From Geomonas paludis (GTDB lineage: Bacteria > Desulfobacterota > Desulfuromonadia > Geobacterales > Geobacteraceae): DNA of 44,031 bases. Of the stretch, positions 1 to 7,932 are shown one piece after another. The position numbers and the translations under genes are program-made. Under the pieces are notes generated by a model, which was given only the letters and a program-made list of their open reading frames with translations, was not told where the DNA came from and did not search any database. Every line of letters begins with the position of its first letter. Positions within the stretch are counted from its first letter, which is position 1. The DNA is taken from contig NZ_BLXY01000001.1 in NCBI RefSeq assembly GCF_014193585.1, positions 1 through 44,031 of the forward strand, in the 5' to 3' direction.

Positions 1-120
1 CTTCATGGACACCTCCAACGTGGTTTCGGTGTCCACAGGATTACGCGATGGCTATTCGATTGTCAGAGAACTTTGTCTACGATGTGGTGGCACTTATTTG
101 TGTCCACGATGTCGTGGCAC
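1..120. other. Intergenic DNA with two small hairpins
   Basis: No gene is visible here. Two inverted repeats can be seen. TGGACACC at 7-14 pairs with GGTGTCCA at 30-37. A second hairpin at about 100-120 pairs CCACGA with TCGTGG. Both lie downstream of the minus-strand gene ending at 121 and may act as weak transcript ends, but neither has a clear T run. Confidence 0.4.
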
Positions 121-408
121 TCAACATCTACCTTCTTCTATATTGTATTGATTAGCGTCACTGCTACGGTCAAAAGCCAGGGTTCTCGTTTCATTGGAAA
201 CTGGGTCTGAGCACTGTACCAAGGCTGCCCCAGTCGACTGACTGTACACCATAAGGCCAGATAATCCGTTACATGGGGAGATCATCTCTTTTCCCGACAC
301 ATGAAAGGAACATACTCCTGACCTGCAAACCGGGGCCTCGTCAGCCTCCAAGTCCGAAGAAAGCAGAAGAAGGGTGAATATCACCACAATCGCTTTATAG
401 GCGGACAT
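121..408 (-). CDS. Truncated paralogue of the adjacent secreted immunity-like protein (95 aa)
   Basis: Small exported protein of unknown function. It has an N-terminal hydrophobic signal-peptide-like segment (about residues 5-22), then a cysteine-containing domain clearly related to residues 25-105 of the protein encoded at 692-1282. Both share an SGVC motif, an SPC-G-SG segment, a YSQS motif and a QCS motif at matching spacing. The paralogue continues for about 100 more residues, so this copy is C-terminally truncated. A GGGGGG stretch precedes the ATG, and the start overlaps the end of the upstream gene by 28 nt. It could be a spare immunity gene against a related effector or a decaying duplicate. 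The kinship is seen in the sequence; the role is inferred. Confidence 0.6.
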   Translation of the reverse strand: MSAYKAIVVIFTLLLLSSDLEADEAPVCRSGVCSFHVSGKEMISPCNGLSGLMVYSQSTGAALVQCSDPVSNETRTLAFDRSSDANQYNIEEGRC

Positions 409-650
409 AAGCCCCCCGGTAAGTTGCCTCTGGCTTCTGTGCGTTGGATTGTCACCGTCTTGCCACGTAAGCGCCTATCATCATACTGGTAGTAGGTGCG
501 GGCGGTAAAAGTACTATCCAGACGAACCCCAACCACTTGCCACTTTCCTATGAGTTGTTTGGGGAAACTTTGACGTGCATCTGCTCGGAGAGGAGCAGGT
601 TGAAATATCAGGCTCACCAACGGGGGTAGCATCAAGAGATGGGGCTTCAC
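381..650 (-). CDS. Small secreted protein, probably a truncated fragment (89 aa, GTG start)
   Basis: Unrecognised family. The start is GTG at 650, chosen because a strong Shine-Dalgarno (GGAGGT, 655-660) lies at correct spacing. Residues 1-24 look like a signal peptide ending in an ADA-type cleavage site. Residues 30-65 form a compact segment with an IGKWQVV motif and a YYQYDDRRL motif. The last 20 or so residues look unlike a folded domain end and run into the start region of the next gene, suggesting a deletion fused a shortened gene to its neighbour. It lies in the same minus-strand run as the effector/immunity genes. It may be another immunity-like or effector-associated protein. Confidence 0.5.
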   Translation of the reverse strand: MKPHLLMLPPLVSLIFQPAPLRADARQSFPKQLIGKWQVVGVRLDSTFTARTYYQYDDRRLRGKTVTIQRTEARGNLPGGLCPPIKRLW

Positions 651-691
651 CTGTTACCTCCAACACTTTCATGGGCTATTTTGGGGCATGG

Positions 692-1282
692 CTAAGGCTT
701 GATGAGAGCTGTCAGTTTGCGGCGGAGGGCAGACCATTTTGCTATCTTCTTTTTTGAGGCCGGCGGGACTTTGTAGCCATCGTCTCTGGTTACGTGCAAC
801 GCTGTGGCTGATGCATCTATGTAGTAGATGCGGTAGCAGTAAGGGGTAATCTCTGAGCCTGTAGGTTCTTTCTCTCCGACTATCAATCCAGCAGTTTTCC
901 GCTGCTTTGCGATATCACAGGCTGGCACAGGTATTAGGCCGTCAGCTTTCGCGTCTGCTGCCTGCTCTGCCAGATACTCAGGTTTGAAGAAGTGCCCATC
1001 TTCAAACTCATACGTTTCCCCCATTTTGTTTCCGCGCCTAAATATCAGTATTTTCGATTCCTTTGTCGGAGAGGAGCACTGGATAAGAGTTGCATCAGAG
1101 GATTGACTGTAGGCGATGATTCCGGAATAACCAGAACATGGAGATGTCATCAAGTCTTCTGCGAATATGTTTATTGCGCAGACGCCTGAAGAACAGGTTG
1201 GCGGAGATGCCTTTTCTGCGGCCCAAGATTGTGTGAAACACAAAATCGAACCAAGCACTAATATGTAATTAGATTTCCACAT
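692..1282 (-). CDS. Predicted periplasmic immunity protein for the lysozyme-like effector (196 aa)
   Basis: Predicted exported protein. Residues 1-21 form a signal peptide with a WAAEK-type cleavage region, followed by a cysteine-rich domain (Cys in TCSSGVC, SPCSGYSG, QCSSP, PACDIAK and PYCYRIYY), which suggests periplasmic disulfides. The ATG at 1282 lies inside the end of the upstream effector gene, so the two are translationally coupled, as is usual for effector/immunity pairs. Exported immunity proteins are known for effectors that attack peptidoglycan, which fits its partner. No family name was recognised; the immunity role is inferred from position, export signal and duplication (the gene at 121-408 is a truncated relative). 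Confidence 0.6.
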   Translation of the reverse strand: MWKSNYILVLGSILCFTQSWAAEKASPPTCSSGVCAINIFAEDLMTSPCSGYSGIIAYSQSSDATLIQCSSPTKESKILIFRRGNKMGETYEFEDGHFFKPEYLAEQAADAKADGLIPVPACDIAKQRKTAGLIVGEKEPTGSEITPYCYRIYYIDASATALHVTRDDGYKVPPASKKKIAKWSALRRKLTALIKP

Positions 1283-2243
1283 ACCATCCCTCGTACTTGA
1301 TCAGTAAAGATAATTTTGGGTTTTTCCGCTCGACATCATAACCACTCTCGTTAGATTGGAACGAAGCTGCCGTTAGGATGCCCATCCTACGACTTATACA
1401 GTCCGCACGGTATTGCTTTCTTGCTGTGCGCCCTCTCTCTATGACAACTGCCCTCATTATTTCGTTTTGACTTTTGGAACCTCGCTTTCCAAAGTATTTA
1501 TTAATATTCTCAAGGACTTGCCCGAGGCTATACTGCTGAACACTTAAGTCGTATAGGGCTACGTAGGTTCTAACCTCTATATCTAGGAATTCTCTCGGAT
1601 ATAGCGCACGCAAAGCTTTTATTTTCTGCATGACGGCGGGGTGAAAGGCACTGATAGCTTCATGTGCCTGAATTTTGTTGAACTCATCTACCTGTGCAAG
1701 TTTTCTGAAGGCACCCTCCCATTCTTTCCTGTCAGTCTTAAGCTTTGCCCTTGCCCACCGCACCTGCCCTGCTTGATCGTTCGTAACTATAGCGGATTTA
1801 AATTCTTTGTACGCATCGTCGTTGCAGAAGCAGTTATCAAACGACACAGGGGCGGACTTGTACATTTTCCGAAGCAATGGTCCAAGGGTATTCTGCCCGA
1901 AATTCCACTGAAGCAACCCGAACGATGTCACCTGTTGGTCATTATCGGCAGCAAGGGCTGCATAACCGCCACCTTCAAAATAGGTGGTGATTTCCAAAGC
2001 TATAACCTGCACCTGCTCAAGAGAAAGCTTCGCTAGTTTTTTGGGAAGCTGTGAAGCCTTTCTTTCACGGGTTTGTCGTGAAGGATCTGCTGCATCGTTT
2101 CTTCCTAACGGACCGGGTGTATCGGCGACGAGGAGGTTTTGTCGGTGTGGTGCAGCGGCGTCATTGTGGCCAAGTGGGCCGGGGGTGAGGGAGGGGCGCT
2201 GGAAGGGGTCGCGACGGAGGTGGTCTTGACGGGAACCGGCCAT
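1269..2243 (-). CDS. Predicted peptidoglycan-hydrolase effector with two N-terminal TPGPLGxND repeats (324 aa)
   Basis: Likely an antibacterial cell-wall-degrading effector. Residues 18-60 hold two repeats of about 22 residues, each starting TPGPLGxND. They also occur in the second effector of this island, so they are probably a delivery or recruitment tag. The rest is a helical domain with a lysozyme-like signature: YFEGGG followed about 20 residues later by a TSFGLLQWN motif, where the Glu is the probable catalytic acid. There is no signal peptide, so secretion would need a dedicated machine such as type VI, which is not in this window. The ATG is preceded by AGGAGG. It could also be a phage-type muramidase, but the coupled exported protein and shared tag argue for an effector. 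Confidence 0.6.
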   Translation of the reverse strand: MAGSRQDHLRRDPFQRPSLTPGPLGHNDAAAPHRQNLLVADTPGPLGRNDAADPSRQTRERKASQLPKKLAKLSLEQVQVIALEITTYFEGGGYAALAADNDQQVTSFGLLQWNFGQNTLGPLLRKMYKSAPVSFDNCFCNDDAYKEFKSAIVTNDQAGQVRWARAKLKTDRKEWEGAFRKLAQVDEFNKIQAHEAISAFHPAVMQKIKALRALYPREFLDIEVRTYVALYDLSVQQYSLGQVLENINKYFGKRGSKSQNEIMRAVVIERGRTARKQYRADCISRRMGILTAASFQSNESGYDVERKNPKLSLLIKYEGWYVEI

Positions 2244-2279
2244 CTTGGAACCTCCTAATGGAGCGGGCGTGAAGATGGA

Positions 2280-2307
2280 AATGTACCAAGGGCTAGGCGG
2301 GTGTCAA
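2280..2307 (-). promoter_or_regulatory. Sigma70-like promoter of the lysozyme-like effector module
   Basis: On the minus strand, a -35 TTGACA (2302-2307), a 16-bp spacer and a -10 TACATT (2280-2285) lie about 37 nt before the effector ATG. The block extends beyond the hexamers in near-identity with the promoter at 4343-4370, which supports function. Confidence 0.6.
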
Positions 2308-2386
2308 CTTCAGGAGGACAGGCGGGTATGTGACGACGTCTAGGTGCACGGAAAGTACAGCGGAAAGAGGAAGTGTCTTTGTCTTT

Positions 2387-2761
2387 CTACAGGAATACTC
2401 GGTAATCAATATTGAGGGCGTCGGCCAGCCTTCTTGCGGTTTCCTTACCGATGGGGCGCTTGCCATTCTCCATCTCGCTGATGTGGTGCTGCGCTATACC
2501 GGTCAGCTCGGCTAACTGTCTCTGCGTCAACCCCTCTTTGCCGCGTGCGCCACGGATGGCCACTCCGCCGCCGTTCCATGCCAACTCCGGCGACACTTCC
2601 TCAGGGGTGTAGAGCTCTTTTTCTTCCAATGCCCACTCGGTAAGATCCTTCACCCGCAGAGTCTGCGCCATCCTGCGCAGTTTGACCATCTGGGCATAGC
2701 TTCCTTCGAAGCGTGCTTCGATCTTCTTTTCAGTACGGGGCTTGTTCGTGAGTGCCCGCAT
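2387..2761 (-). CDS. HigA/XRE-type antitoxin with C-terminal helix-turn-helix (124 aa)
   Basis: Antitoxin partner of the RelE/HigB-like toxin encoded just upstream. Residues about 80-118 form an XRE helix-turn-helix (LTQRQLAELTGI, then an HISEMENGKRPIGKETARRLA segment). The N-terminal 60 or so residues are probably the toxin-binding part. The gene overlaps the toxin gene by 32 nt, with toxin first, as in HigBA-type systems. The ATG at 2761 has GAGGTG five nt upstream. In this family the antitoxin neutralises the toxin and represses its own operon; a perfect inverted repeat in the promoter (3021-3039) is a plausible operator. Confidence 0.8.
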   Translation of the reverse strand: MRALTNKPRTEKKIEARFEGSYAQMVKLRRMAQTLRVKDLTEWALEEKELYTPEEVSPELAWNGGGVAIRGARGKEGLTQRQLAELTGIAQHHISEMENGKRPIGKETARRLADALNIDYRVFL

Positions 2762-3008
2762 ATATCACCTCGACCAATCGGACTTCGCGTTTATCCTCTC
2801 GCCATACAGCCACATATGTCGGCCTCCCCCTTCTAACGTGACAGTGATGCTCCGTGACGGACAGCTTCGAGTAGTGCGGCCAGTTCCCTCGTACAGGTCC
2901 ACCTATTCGTATTTCCATCATCAGGGCATCAATCCCGTCGCGGACAACCTGGGGGAGTTTCTTGTACTGCTTCGCTGCCTTTTTCGTCAGCTGCACAGTC
3001 CAACTCAT
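2730..3008 (-). CDS. HigB/RelE-superfamily toxin (92 aa)
   Basis: Predicted ribosome-dependent mRNA interferase. Its length and pattern fit the RelE/ParE/HigB fold: an N-terminal helical region with TKKAAKQYKKLP, a KLSVTEHHCHVRRGRPTYVA strand region and a C-terminal VRLVEVIYAGTHEQAP segment typical of family members. Basic and His residues in the strands are candidate active-site residues. It is first in a two-gene operon with the XRE antitoxin. Its promoter is embedded in the 3' end of the immunity gene at 3015-3668, so the module may have been inserted between two older effector/immunity pairs. Confidence 0.8.
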   Translation of the reverse strand: MSWTVQLTKKAAKQYKKLPQVVRDGIDALMMEIRIGGPVRGNWPHYSKLSVTEHHCHVRRGRPTYVAVWREDKREVRLVEVIYAGTHEQAPY

Positions 3009-3014
3009 GCGTAA

Positions 3015-3668
3015 TCACCGTATCCCATTGACTGGGATATTGTCAAGAGGAGTAGGAGTAGAGGTAGCTCCCCTTTTCGCTCCTGCCTGCTCCTTCAGGG
3101 CATGAAGTTTTGCTCTCACCTGGGGCTCAAGGCTTGACTCGGGTATGCCGGCTTCTTTGACTTTGGCCAGGAAGTTATTTACTCCGCCGAAAGCCTTCAC
3201 CTCCCGGGCTATTAGATCTGAAAGCAGAGCCGAGAGGACATCGTCAGTTACGCCGATATCCGCAGCCATCTTTCGGGCTTTAGGATCTGGACTTAGTGCG
3301 TAACCTGCGCCTATTTCTTTACATCCTTTGGGAGCAACCGCGACGATAATACCGTCATCATTTTGTGCTTCGAATTCTCCGGTGGGGCCTGCACCGAAAT
3401 CCGCCTCAATAAGGCCGTACACATAGTAGAAGGTCACTTCGTCTTTCTTGTGCTTGCCAAAGACCCAAAGCTTTCTACGTTCTTCTAGCAGTCCGGTACA
3501 GCGGAAAACCTCGGCAGGGGCGGGATCGAATTTAATTTTTGAAGGAGAGTACCCTATTCCGAAGAGGGGGTCGCTGGAGCGGAGTTCCTTCTTGGCCTTC
3601 GCGGCTGATGGAACAGTTAGAAGCGCAATTGCCAGCACCAATATAACCTTAACCAGACGTTGGTTCAT
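3015..3668 (-). CDS. Predicted exported immunity protein for the papain-like amidase effector (217 aa)
   Basis: Exported protein of unrecognised family. Residues 1-25 are a clear signal peptide (basic start, then VILVLAIALLTV, then an A-A-K-A cleavage region). The mature part is mixed alpha/beta with a Cys pair (FRCTG and PKGCKE) and a charged C-terminal helix. The start overlaps the effector stop as ATGA, giving strict translational coupling. The gene order (effector then exported partner) matches the pair at 1269-2243 and 692-1282. Its role as periplasmic immunity to a peptidoglycan amidase is inferred from this layout. Confidence 0.55.
   Translation of the reverse strand: MNQRLVKVILVLAIALLTVPSAAKAKKELRSSDPLFGIGYSPSKIKFDPAPAEVFRCTGLLEERRKLWVFGKHKKDEVTFYYVYGLIEADFGAGPTGEFEAQNDDGIIVAVAPKGCKEIGAGYALSPDPKARKMAADIGVTDDVLSALLSDLIAREVKAFGGVNNFLAKVKEAGIPESSLEPQVRAKLHALKEQAGAKRGATSTPTPLDNIPVNGIR
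3018..3046 (-). promoter_or_regulatory. higBA promoter with inverted-repeat operator
   Basis: Minus strand: -35 TTGACA (3041-3046), 17-bp spacer, -10-like ATACGG (3018-3023). A perfect inverted repeat, TATCCCA (3021-3027) and TGGGATA (3033-3039) with a 5-bp centre, covers the spacer and the -10. This is where an autorepressing antitoxin would bind. The whole element lies within the last ten codons of the upstream immunity gene. Confidence 0.55.
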
Positions 3669-4300
3669 TTCGCCCCCTTCATCCTAAATATAATAAATGG
3701 TTTGGACGTCCAGATTTGGTGGGCGAAGAATCCTCTCCCATACTTTCCATCTCTATCTCTGCCTTCTTGGACAAAATCTGATTGCCAGCCGTTTCCAGTA
3801 AACATCTCAATGTGGCCATGCACATGACCACTTGACACATCAGCGGGGAAAACCGCGATATCCCCTATTCTTGGTGCATAACTTTCTATGTCTACAGGCG
3901 AAAACCCCAATTTCGGCAGGTACGATTTGTAATCCGCAGCCGACACGGGATTATTAGGAGTGGGGATGCGGCCTGCATTAATAGCTAGCCTGATTGCTCT
4001 GGCACATCTCCCTTTTGAGCGTTTTCCTGCCCACCCGTTGATGGGATCAACTAGGTACGCAGCGGCGGCAAGCCTGTCCCACCCCTTGGCAGCAGAGATC
4101 AGACATGTCTTGCTCGTTTTCTTGTCCTTGTTAGGAGCGCCACCATCATTTAATCCAAGTGGCCCTGGCGTGTCTCCTAGCGCATGTGCCACTCGTCCAT
4201 GCGGGGAGGCTGCATCGTGGTGGCCAAGAGGTCCTGGGGTTCGGGGGGCAAGAGTTCCTATGTCATCTAAGGTGATTCGCGGTATTCGTGAGGTTACCAT
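3665..4300 (-). CDS. Predicted NlpC/P60- or CHAP-like amidase effector with two TPGPLG repeats (211 aa)
   Basis: Likely an antibacterial peptidoglycan amidase or endopeptidase. Residues 21-55 carry two TPGPLG repeats (TPGPLGHHD, then TPGPLGLND), the same tag as the lysozyme-like effector. The catalytic part shows a Cys in SKGRCARAIR (C99) at the head of a helix, an IGDIAVFP strand, and a His in HGHIEMFTG (H163), which is the Cys/His layout of papain-like cell-wall hydrolases. The start was placed at ATG 4300, not the upstream in-frame 4336, because GAGGTG lies 4303-4308 ahead of it. No signal peptide. The gene is coupled to its predicted immunity gene by an ATGA overlap. Confidence 0.65.
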   Translation of the reverse strand: MVTSRIPRITLDDIGTLAPRTPGPLGHHDAASPHGRVAHALGDTPGPLGLNDGGAPNKDKKTSKTCLISAAKGWDRLAAAAYLVDPINGWAGKRSKGRCARAIRLAINAGRIPTPNNPVSAADYKSYLPKLGFSPVDIESYAPRIGDIAVFPADVSSGHVHGHIEMFTGNGWQSDFVQEGRDRDGKYGRGFFAHQIWTSKPFIIFRMKGAK

Positions 4301-4342
4301 TAAGCACCTCGCTGAGGGGTATGGGGTGGAAGGCAAGATGCA

Positions 4343-4370
4343 AATTTACCAAGACAGGGGTGGGTGTCAA
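4343..4370 (-). promoter_or_regulatory. Sigma70-like promoter of the amidase effector module
   Basis: Minus strand -35 TTGACA (4365-4370), 16-bp spacer, -10 TAAATT (4343-4348). Spacer length and flanking bases closely match the promoter at 2280-2307, so both modules are probably expressed together. Confidence 0.6.
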
Positions 4371-4395
4371 ACTGGGCGTGGTGTGGACCAAAGGC

Positions 4396-4460
4396 AAATC
4401 CCCCCTGTCCCCCCTTTCACAAGGGGGGGACGTGAGGGACGCGGCAACGCTTCGTGGGCA
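4396..4460. repeat. Dispersed repeat with C-run/G-run hairpin, copy 1
   Basis: A unit beginning AAATCCCCCC and containing a CCCCCCTTT/AAGGGGGG hairpin, then an ACGTGAGGG segment and a GCTTCGTGGGCAA tail. The same unit recurs at 23131-23196 in the same orientation with few changes. It is intergenic and non-coding. Confidence 0.6.
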
Positions 4461-4527
4461 AGGTTTCGCAGGGGTGGGACGCTTTGTTTTTGTTGGGTCG
4501 TGCCGTGCGAGGGTGAGTGAGGTGGAC

Positions 4528-4551
4528 GGGCGAATCATTATTCGCCCCTAC
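4528..4551. repeat. Short palindromic repeat GGGCGAAT/ATTCGCCC, copy 1
   Basis: GGGCGAAT (4528-4535) and ATTCGCCC (4540-4547) form a hairpin, followed by CTAC. An almost identical element is at 27568-27591. It behaves like a dispersed REP-type intergenic element. Confidence 0.6.
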
Positions 4552-4578
4552 AGGGTTACGGGAACGCCTCGGGGCGCG

Positions 4579-4646
4579 CCCTCACCCCTGCCCCTCTTCC
4601 GGAGGGAGAGGGGGTGGACTTGGGGGACTTGGTGGACTTGGGGGGA
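4579..4646. repeat. CCCTCACCCC-type imperfect palindrome plus GGACTTGG tandem repeats
   Basis: A CCCTCACCCCTG / GGGAGAGGGG imperfect palindrome (4579-4614) is related to the larger copy near 26610-26750. It is followed by about three tandem copies of a GGACTTGGxGG unit (4615-4646). Non-coding. Confidence 0.5.
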
Positions 4647-4659
4647 TACGTACAAACGC

Positions 4660-4691
4660 AAAGAGGGCACCCGGTTTCGGGTGCCCTCTTT
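4660..4691 (-). terminator. Strong hairpin terminator of the nuo operon
   Basis: AAAGAGGGCACCCG pairs with CGGGTGCCCTCTTT around a four-base loop, 26 nt past the nuoN stop codon. The A/T-flanked stem works in either direction. Confidence 0.8.
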
Positions 4692-4716
4692 GTTGCTTAT
4701 ATAACCTTGGTTCGTC

Positions 4717-6171
4717 TTAGAACTGAACTGCTTTCTGCGCCAGCTCGAGGACGGTGCCGGGGACTACGCCGAGAACCAGGGTGGCTCCTACGGCTACCAG
4801 CAGACATACTGCGATAGCGGGGGTGGCACCTGCCCACTCGAAGTCTTCGGTGGGGTCTTTCATGTACATGAAGACCATGACGCGCAGGTAGTAGTACAAG
4901 GACGCTGCGGAGTTCAGTACGCCGATGATGGCGAGCCACACGTAACCGGCCTTGATGGCGGCGCTGAAGAGGTAGAACTTCCCGATGAAACCGGCGGTCG
5001 GCGGCATGCCGGCCAGGGAGAACAGGAAGATGCTGAGCACCATGGCAAGAAGCGGCTTCTTGTGACCGAAACCGGCCAGATCCTGCACGTTGCCGTTGAT
5101 CTCGCCTTTCTTGGTGATGAGCACGATGACACCGAAGGCGCCGATGTTCATGAAGGCGTAGGAGAGCATGTAGAACAGGATGCCTGCCGCTCCCTCGGCG
5201 TTGACGGCGGCGAAACCTACCAGCGCGTAACCGGCATGGGCGATGGAGGAGTAGGCCAGCATCCTCTTCACGTTGTCCTGGGACAGCGCGATGATGTTGC
5301 CGACGGTCATGGTCAGTACGGCCAGGATCCAGAGCAGGTCGCTCCACTCGGCCCTCAGCATCGGGAAGGCGAAGATCATGACGCGGATGAAGGCTGCGAA
5401 ACCTGCCGCTTTCGGACCGGCGGACATGAAGGCGGTCATCGGGGTCGGTGCGCCCTGGTAGACGTCCGGGGTCCACATGTGGAACGGTGCGGCGGCAATC
5501 TTGAAGCTGAAGCCGACGGCGATAAGCAGCATGCCCACGATGAAGAGCGGGTTGCTGGCTACGCCCGGGTTGCCCATGACGTAGGCGGAAATGGCCTGAA
5601 TCTTGGTGCTGCCGGTGGCGCCGTAGGTGAGCGCCATGCCGTAGAGCAGGAAGCCGGTGGAGAAGGCGCCCAGCAGGAAGTACTTGAGGCCCGCCTCGTT
5701 GGACGCCAGGTTGTCACGGTTCCAGCCTGCCAGGATGTACAGCGGGATGGAGAGCAGCTCGAGGCCCAGGAAGATGACCATGAGGTCGGTCCCGGATGCC
5801 ATCAGCATCATGCCGACGGTGGCGAAGAGCACCATCGGGTAGAGCTCGCCCTGGTTGCAATCCTCCTGGACCATGTAGCGGTCCGCGATCAGGATGGCAA
5901 GGGCGGCGGAGATGATGAAGATGACCTTGAAGAAGATTGCGTAGTTGTCCTGCACTACCGATCCGTTGAACGCTGATACCGACGGCCCCCAGCCGCCTAC
6001 CGCGCTCGCCGCAGTCACTGCAAGGCCGATGATGCTCAGGTAACCGAGGTAGGCCTTGTTCTTGCCCGGCACGAAGACGTTGACGAGCAGCAGCACCATG
6101 GCGATGCATGAGAGTAGGATCTCAGGCATGATCACTGCCAGGTTTATGGCCGGCATAGCAATTGTTTCCAT
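4717..6171 (-). CDS. nuoN: NADH-quinone oxidoreductase subunit N
   Basis: Antiporter-like membrane subunit of complex I, one of three proton-pumping modules. The 484-aa sequence is almost entirely transmembrane helices. It has the family Lys-bearing segment (SFKIAAAPFHMWTPDVYQGAPT) and the QDNVKRMLAYSSIAHAGY motif that marks the half-channel region. Length is normal for the family. It is last in the nuo operon, just before a strong terminator. The ATG at 6171 follows GAGGATTATAG. Confidence 0.95.
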   Translation of the reverse strand: METIAMPAINLAVIMPEILLSCIAMVLLLVNVFVPGKNKAYLGYLSIIGLAVTAASAVGGWGPSVSAFNGSVVQDNYAIFFKVIFIISAALAILIADRYMVQEDCNQGELYPMVLFATVGMMLMASGTDLMVIFLGLELLSIPLYILAGWNRDNLASNEAGLKYFLLGAFSTGFLLYGMALTYGATGSTKIQAISAYVMGNPGVASNPLFIVGMLLIAVGFSFKIAAAPFHMWTPDVYQGAPTPMTAFMSAGPKAAGFAAFIRVMIFAFPMLRAEWSDLLWILAVLTMTVGNIIALSQDNVKRMLAYSSIAHAGYALVGFAAVNAEGAAGILFYMLSYAFMNIGAFGVIVLITKKGEINGNVQDLAGFGHKKPLLAMVLSIFLFSLAGMPPTAGFIGKFYLFSAAIKAGYVWLAIIGVLNSAASLYYYLRVMVFMYMKDPTEDFEWAGATPAIAVCLLVAVGATLVLGVVPGTVLELAQKAVQF

Positions 6172-6202
6172 CTATAATCCTCCGTCAGTAGTTCTAAGCG
6201 GT

Positions 6203-7882
<1,680 letters not shown>

Positions 7883-7932
7883 TTACTCTGCTCCTTTTAC
7901 TTACAGGTCAAAATTATCTCAAGTCTCGAATC

